Positions 35,833 through 38,715 of a stretch of 38,715 nucleotides of DNA are shown here, in pieces. The position numbers were made by a program, and so were the translations under genes. The stretch covers positions 1 to 38,715 of the forward strand of contig JAWXBP010000388.1 of NCBI GenBank assembly GCA_034440135.1, given 5' to 3'. How positions within the stretch are numbered: the stretch's first letter is position 1; the number at the start of each line of letters is the position of its first letter. Source of the stretch: Planctomycetia bacterium. Lineage in GTDB: Bacteria > Planctomycetota > Planctomycetia > Pirellulales > JALHLM01. Below the pieces are notes generated by a model that saw only the letters and a program-made list of their open reading frames with translations, had not been told where the DNA came from and did no database searches.

Positions 35833-36297
35833 TCAGTCGCCCACCCATTCGGCGGCCTGAGCGGAATTCGGCGAACGCTCGGAGTCCGCTTGCATGCAAC
35901 GCTGTTTGACCAGCACGGCGTTGAACTCGTCGCCCAAGTCTTGCCAGAAATCGTCCTTGCGGAATGACACCGGCGAAACGTCTTCGCCACGCACCAAACC
36001 CCGCAATCCGTCGCGGACGCGGACCAGCGGCCCGCAGAAGCGATTGCTGAGCCGTACGATGTCCGTCGCCAGGAACGGCAACAACAAACACGACGCGGCG
36101 AACATCGGCACGCAATCGAACCAGAGATTGCGCACATGGGTGATAAACGGCGCCGGCGTATGCGTCAGCACGCGCCAGCCGAGCATCAGCACCGCCACGG
36201 CGAACATATAAAACGCCCAATAGGCGATCACCCGCGCCAGCAAGGCGCCTTGTACTTTGGGATCGACGAACAACTGGCGCCGTTTGGCCTTAAACAT
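35833..36297 (-). CDS. Small membrane protein with HAMP-like domain
   Basis: The 154-aa protein has a basic N terminus (MFKAKRRQLFVDPKVQ), two membrane segments (VIAYWAFYMFAVAVLMLGW and WFDCVPMFAASCLLLPFLATDIV) and a cytoplasmic HAMP-like helix pair (GPLVRVRDGLRGLVRGEDVSPVSFRKDDFWQDLGDEFNAVL). No kinase, cyclase or methyl-accepting output domain follows, so it is a stand-alone HAMP module, as seen in small signalling proteins of this group. The partner is unknown. AGG lies about 6 nt upstream of ATG 36297. It lies just downstream of a 142-bp repeat element. Confidence 0.72.
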   Translation of the reverse strand: MFKAKRRQLFVDPKVQGALLARVIAYWAFYMFAVAVLMLGWRVLTHTPAPFITHVRNLWFDCVPMFAASCLLLPFLATDIVRLSNRFCGPLVRVRDGLRGLVRGEDVSPVSFRKDDFWQDLGDEFNAVLVKQRCMQADSERSPNSAQAAEWVGD

Positions 36298-36436
36298 CCG
36301 ACCTGCCCTCGGATTGACTCAGCCGATACATCAAGGAAGCATAGCTCACCCTATGCGACGATTCCGGTTCGGTCAATCGGTCGGGTCGTAACATTTAACG
36401 GACTGCGGCGAAATGCTAGCAGCTGGTTAGTAGCGC

Positions 36437-36578
36437 GGGTGCCTGGGGCAGGGGCAAAGGAGATGTGGCCGCAATGGCAAAAACACTGGGGCTTCGTTTG
36501 AGTTGCTAGCAGAACATCACGATACCCCAGCTCCATCGGCGTGGTTTCTTTATTCGCTTGCCCCAGCCCCAGGCACCC
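36437..36578. mobile_element. 142-bp MITE-like element, copy 2
   Basis: The 13-bp ends gggtgcctggggc (36437-36449) and gccccaggcaccc (36566-36578) are identical to those of the element at 12789-12930, and the length is the same. Internal blocks align with the reverse complement of copy 1, with many substitutions. It lies between the leuS stop (minus) and the HAMP-like gene (minus). It encodes no protein. Confidence 0.65.
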
Positions 36579-36597
36579 CGCGTCGAACGGCAAATCG

Positions 36598-38715
36598 TCA
36601 TTTCACCACAAAATTCACCATCCGCTTCGGCACCACGACCACTTTCACGATCGTTTTGCCGGCCAGGTTTTCCGCCACTTTCACGTCGGCCCGGGCGGCG
36701 GCCTCCAAGGCGGCCTGGTCGGCGTCTGCCGGGACCATCACCTGGGCGCGGAGTTTCCCGTTCACCTGGACGGGGATCTCGATCGTGTCGTCCTTGAGCC
36801 ACTTTTCCTCGGCCGTCGGCCAGGGCTCGTAGGCCAACGTCTTCGGATTGCCGAGCACCTGCCAAAGCTCTTCGGCCAGGTGCGGGGCGAACGGCGAGAG
36901 CAGCAGTGCGAACGTCGCCATGGCGCTCTTGGGGCGCACGTCGCACTTCAGGAAGAAGTTGGTGAACTCCATCATCTTGGCGATGGCCGTATTGAACTGC
37001 ATCCGCTCGATGTCTTGCGTGATGCCATGTACCGTGCGGTGCAACACGCGGTTCTGCTCATCGGTCGGGGCGACGTCCTGGAGCGCGGCGTTCAACTCGA
37101 TCTGCTCGGCGCGGTCATTGACCATCATCCGCCACACGCGATCGAGAAACCCGCGCACCCCGTTCACGCCTTCGGTGCTCCACGGTTTCGAGGCTTCCAG
37201 CGGCCCCATGAACATTTCGAACAGCCGCAACGAATCCGCGCCGTACTCCTGCACGACGTGATCCGGGTTCACGACGTTACCGCGGCTCTTCGACATCTTG
37301 AACGCGCGGCCGGTCTCCGCTTCGACTTCACCGAGAATCATGCCCTGATTCACCAGCTTCTGAAACGGCTCCTTCGTCGTTACAAAGCCATGATCGAAGA
37401 GCACCTTGTGCCAGAAGCGCGCGTAGAGCAGGTGCAGCACCGCGTGCTCGGCGCCGCCGATGTAGAGATCGACCGGCATCCACGCCTTTTCAATCTCGGG
37501 GTCGATGAATCGCTCGCTGTTCTTCGGATCGAGAAATCGCAGGAAATACCAGCACGAGCCGGCCCATTGCGGCATGGTGTTGGTTTCGCGCTTGTAACGC
37601 TTCCCATCCAGCGTGATGTAAAGCCAATCCCGCGGCGCTTCTTCCAGTGGCGGATCCGGCCGCCCGTGCGGTTTGAAGTTGGGCATGTCCGGCAACAACA
37701 CCGGCAAGTCCTTCGCGTCGACCGCGCGTAGCCGCCCGGTAAAATTGCCCTCGGCATCCAATTCATGCAGAATCGGAAACGGCTCGCCCCAGAAATGCTG
37801 CCGGCTAAAGAGCCAGTCGCGCAGCTTGTAGTTCACGGCGCTGCGACCGAGCCCTTGCGCCTGCAAGTCCGCGGCGATGCGTGGCTTGAACTCCGCCGTG
37901 GGCAGCCCGTTGTACTTGCCCGAGTTGATGGCCGTGCCCGTCGTCGCAAAGACTTCCTTGCCGGCAAGCACCGCGCTGCGATTGACATCCGCAGCGTCGC
38001 CGGGATCGACCACCGCCTTGATCGGAATGCCGAACTTTTCCGCGAATTCAAAATCCCGCGTATCATGCGCCGGCACCGCCATGATGGCCCCGGTGCCGTA
38101 GCTGATCAGCACGTAGTCGGCGACCCAGATCGGCACCGGTTCGCCGTTCACCGGGTTCAATGCGTACGAACCGGTGAAGACGCCGTTTTTGTCTTTTGCC
38201 AGGTCGGTGCGGTCGAGGTCGCTTTTGAACTGCGCCTGATCACAATAGGCTTTCACCCGCGCTGCTTGCGCCGGCATCGTGAGCCGTTTCACGAGCGGAT
38301 GTTCCGGCGCGATCACCATGTACGTCGCGCCGAAGAGCGTATCGGGTCGCGTGGTGTAAACGCGGACCACGTCCTCGCCCGGTTGCTTGGGCCAGCCGGA
38401 CGTGCCTCGCGCCGTGGTCCATTGATCAAACGCCGGGCGGATCGGCAGCCCTTCACGGCGATCTTCCTCCGCGCCAATGAAGAAATCGACCTCGGCCCCG
38501 GTGCTGCGGCCGATCCAGTTGCGCTGCAACGCCTTGATGCTCTCCGACCAATCGAGCCCTTCGAGATCGTTTTCCAGCCGATCGGCGTAGGCGGTGATCC
38601 GCAACATCCATTGCCGGAGCGGAATCCGCATCACCGGATGCCCGCCACGCTCGCTCACGCCCTGCACCACTTCTTCGTTGGCCAAGGCGGTCCCCAAGTT
38701 CGGGCACCAATTCAC
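36598..38715 (-). CDS. leuS: Leucyl-tRNA synthetase, N terminus beyond window edge
   Basis: A 705-codon frame enters from the right edge and lacks roughly the first 150 residues (its first codon, GTG, is an internal Val of a VNWCPN-like motif). It is a class Ia synthetase charging tRNA-Leu. Features in order: [34 protein letters not shown], the CP1 editing domain with [23 protein letters not shown] and [19 protein letters not shown] (editing Asp), and [13 protein letters not shown]. Next are the catalytic [34 protein letters not shown], the anticodon-binding helices, and a C-terminal domain ending in [13 protein letters not shown]. The zinc-ribbon cysteines after NWCP are not evident. A TGA at 36598-36600 ends it. 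Confidence 0.95.
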   Translation of the reverse strand: MNWCPNLGTALANEEVVQGVSERGGHPVMRIPLRQWMLRITAYADRLENDLEGLDWSESIKALQRNWIGRSTGAEVDFFIGAEEDRREGLPIRPAFDQWTTARGTSGWPKQPGEDVVRVYTTRPDTLFGATYMVIAPEHPLVKRLTMPAQAARVKAYCDQAQFKSDLDRTDLAKDKNGVFTGSYALNPVNGEPVPIWVADYVLISYGTGAIMAVPAHDTRDFEFAEKFGIPIKAVVDPGDAADVNRSAVLAGKEVFATTGTAINSGKYNGLPTAEFKPRIAADLQAQGLGRSAVNYKLRDWLFSRQHFWGEPFPILHELDAEGNFTGRLRAVDAKDLPVLLPDMPNFKPHGRPDPPLEEAPRDWLYITLDGKRYKRETNTMPQWAGSCWYFLRFLDPKNSERFIDPEIEKAWMPVDLYIGGAEHAVLHLLYARFWHKVLFDHGFVTTKEPFQKLVNQGMILGEVEAETGRAFKMSKSRGNVVNPDHVVQEYGADSLRLFEMFMGPLEASKPWSTEGVNGVRGFLDRVWRMMVNDRAEQIELNAALQDVAPTDEQNRVLHRTVHGITQDIERMQFNTAIAKMMEFTNFFLKCDVRPKSAMATFALLLSPFAPHLAEELWQVLGNPKTLAYEPWPTAEEKWLKDDTIEIPVQVNGKLRAQVMVPADADQAALEAAARADVKVAENLAGKTIVKVVVVPKRMVNFVVK

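Noticed and set aside
34762-35967. 401-codon plus-strand open frame opposite the nuclease gene
   Set aside because: Arg/His/Gln-rich shadow of the MBL/beta-CASP gene, which has all metal-binding motifs.
36541-37731. 396-codon plus-strand open frame opposite leuS
   Set aside because: Antisense to the KMSKS and anticodon-binding regions of leuS; no domain recognised.

Overview
The window looks like a piece of planctomycete chromosome, probably Pirellulales-like; this is inferred, not proven. Evidence: GC-rich DNA with strongly GC-biased third codon positions; a large exported protein with an N-terminal LEALEVRHLL motif and C-terminal dockerin-type repeats (25007-27208); a small membrane protein starting MVSENPYESP; a Trm112-like/methyltransferase fusion; a FlgI-like HEAT-repeat lipoprotein; and intergenic spacers full of short inverted-repeat elements. 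Genes lie in small, alternating groups rather than one long operon.

Layout. 1-790 is a decayed edge: the tail of an ISAs1-like transposase, no convincing intact gene, then a minus-strand tRNA-Arg(UCG)-like segment with its own promoter-like boxes, a 17-nt insertion in the anticodon loop and no recognisable T arm. 794-8232 is an amino-acid catabolism and regulation block: 2-amino-3-ketobutyrate CoA ligase (minus), then a membrane histidine kinase, an NtrC-type sigma-54 activator and a fused proline dehydrogenase/P5C dehydrogenase (PutA-type). The putA leader has a large dyad and a near-consensus -24/-12 element, so the two-component pair may control it. 8406-13447 holds an exported NHL-repeat protein, an archaeal-type phosphoglycerate mutase, an aspartate kinase with four ACT domains and a small membrane protein. 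13463-15521 (minus) holds a Tat-like exported protein of unknown family, a small unknown protein and an Hsp20. 16208-17755 is a SufS-like cysteine desulfurase next to a small BFD-like [2Fe-2S] protein. 17839-18789 (minus) is a low-complexity lipoprotein. 19320-24964 is the FlgI-like/HEAT lipoprotein followed by SMC. 25007-27208 (minus) is the dockerin protein. 27609-29935 holds two convergent methyltransferase genes. 30214-31485 (minus) is a ketoacyl-synthase homologue whose catalytic Cys is Glu. 31817-34430 (minus) is a TPR protein plus a Wza-like polysaccharide export protein. 34768-36297 (minus) holds an MBL/beta-CASP nuclease and a HAMP-like membrane protein. 36598-38715 (minus) is leucyl-tRNA synthetase, cut off by the window edge.

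The most distinctive non-coding content is a set of intergenic inverted-repeat elements. Two copies of a 142-bp element share identical 13-bp ends (12789-12930 and 36437-36578). There is also a 24-bp perfect terminal repeat (34664-34750), CGCGAAA-type and CACGGAG-type flanking repeats, and a GCCGAGGTC hairpin family. No CRISPR array, rRNA operon, prophage or defence island was seen. The strongest leads for something unusual are the interrupted tRNA-like segment, the active-site-degenerate ketoacyl synthase, the FlgI-like protein away from flagellar genes and the putA regulatory region.
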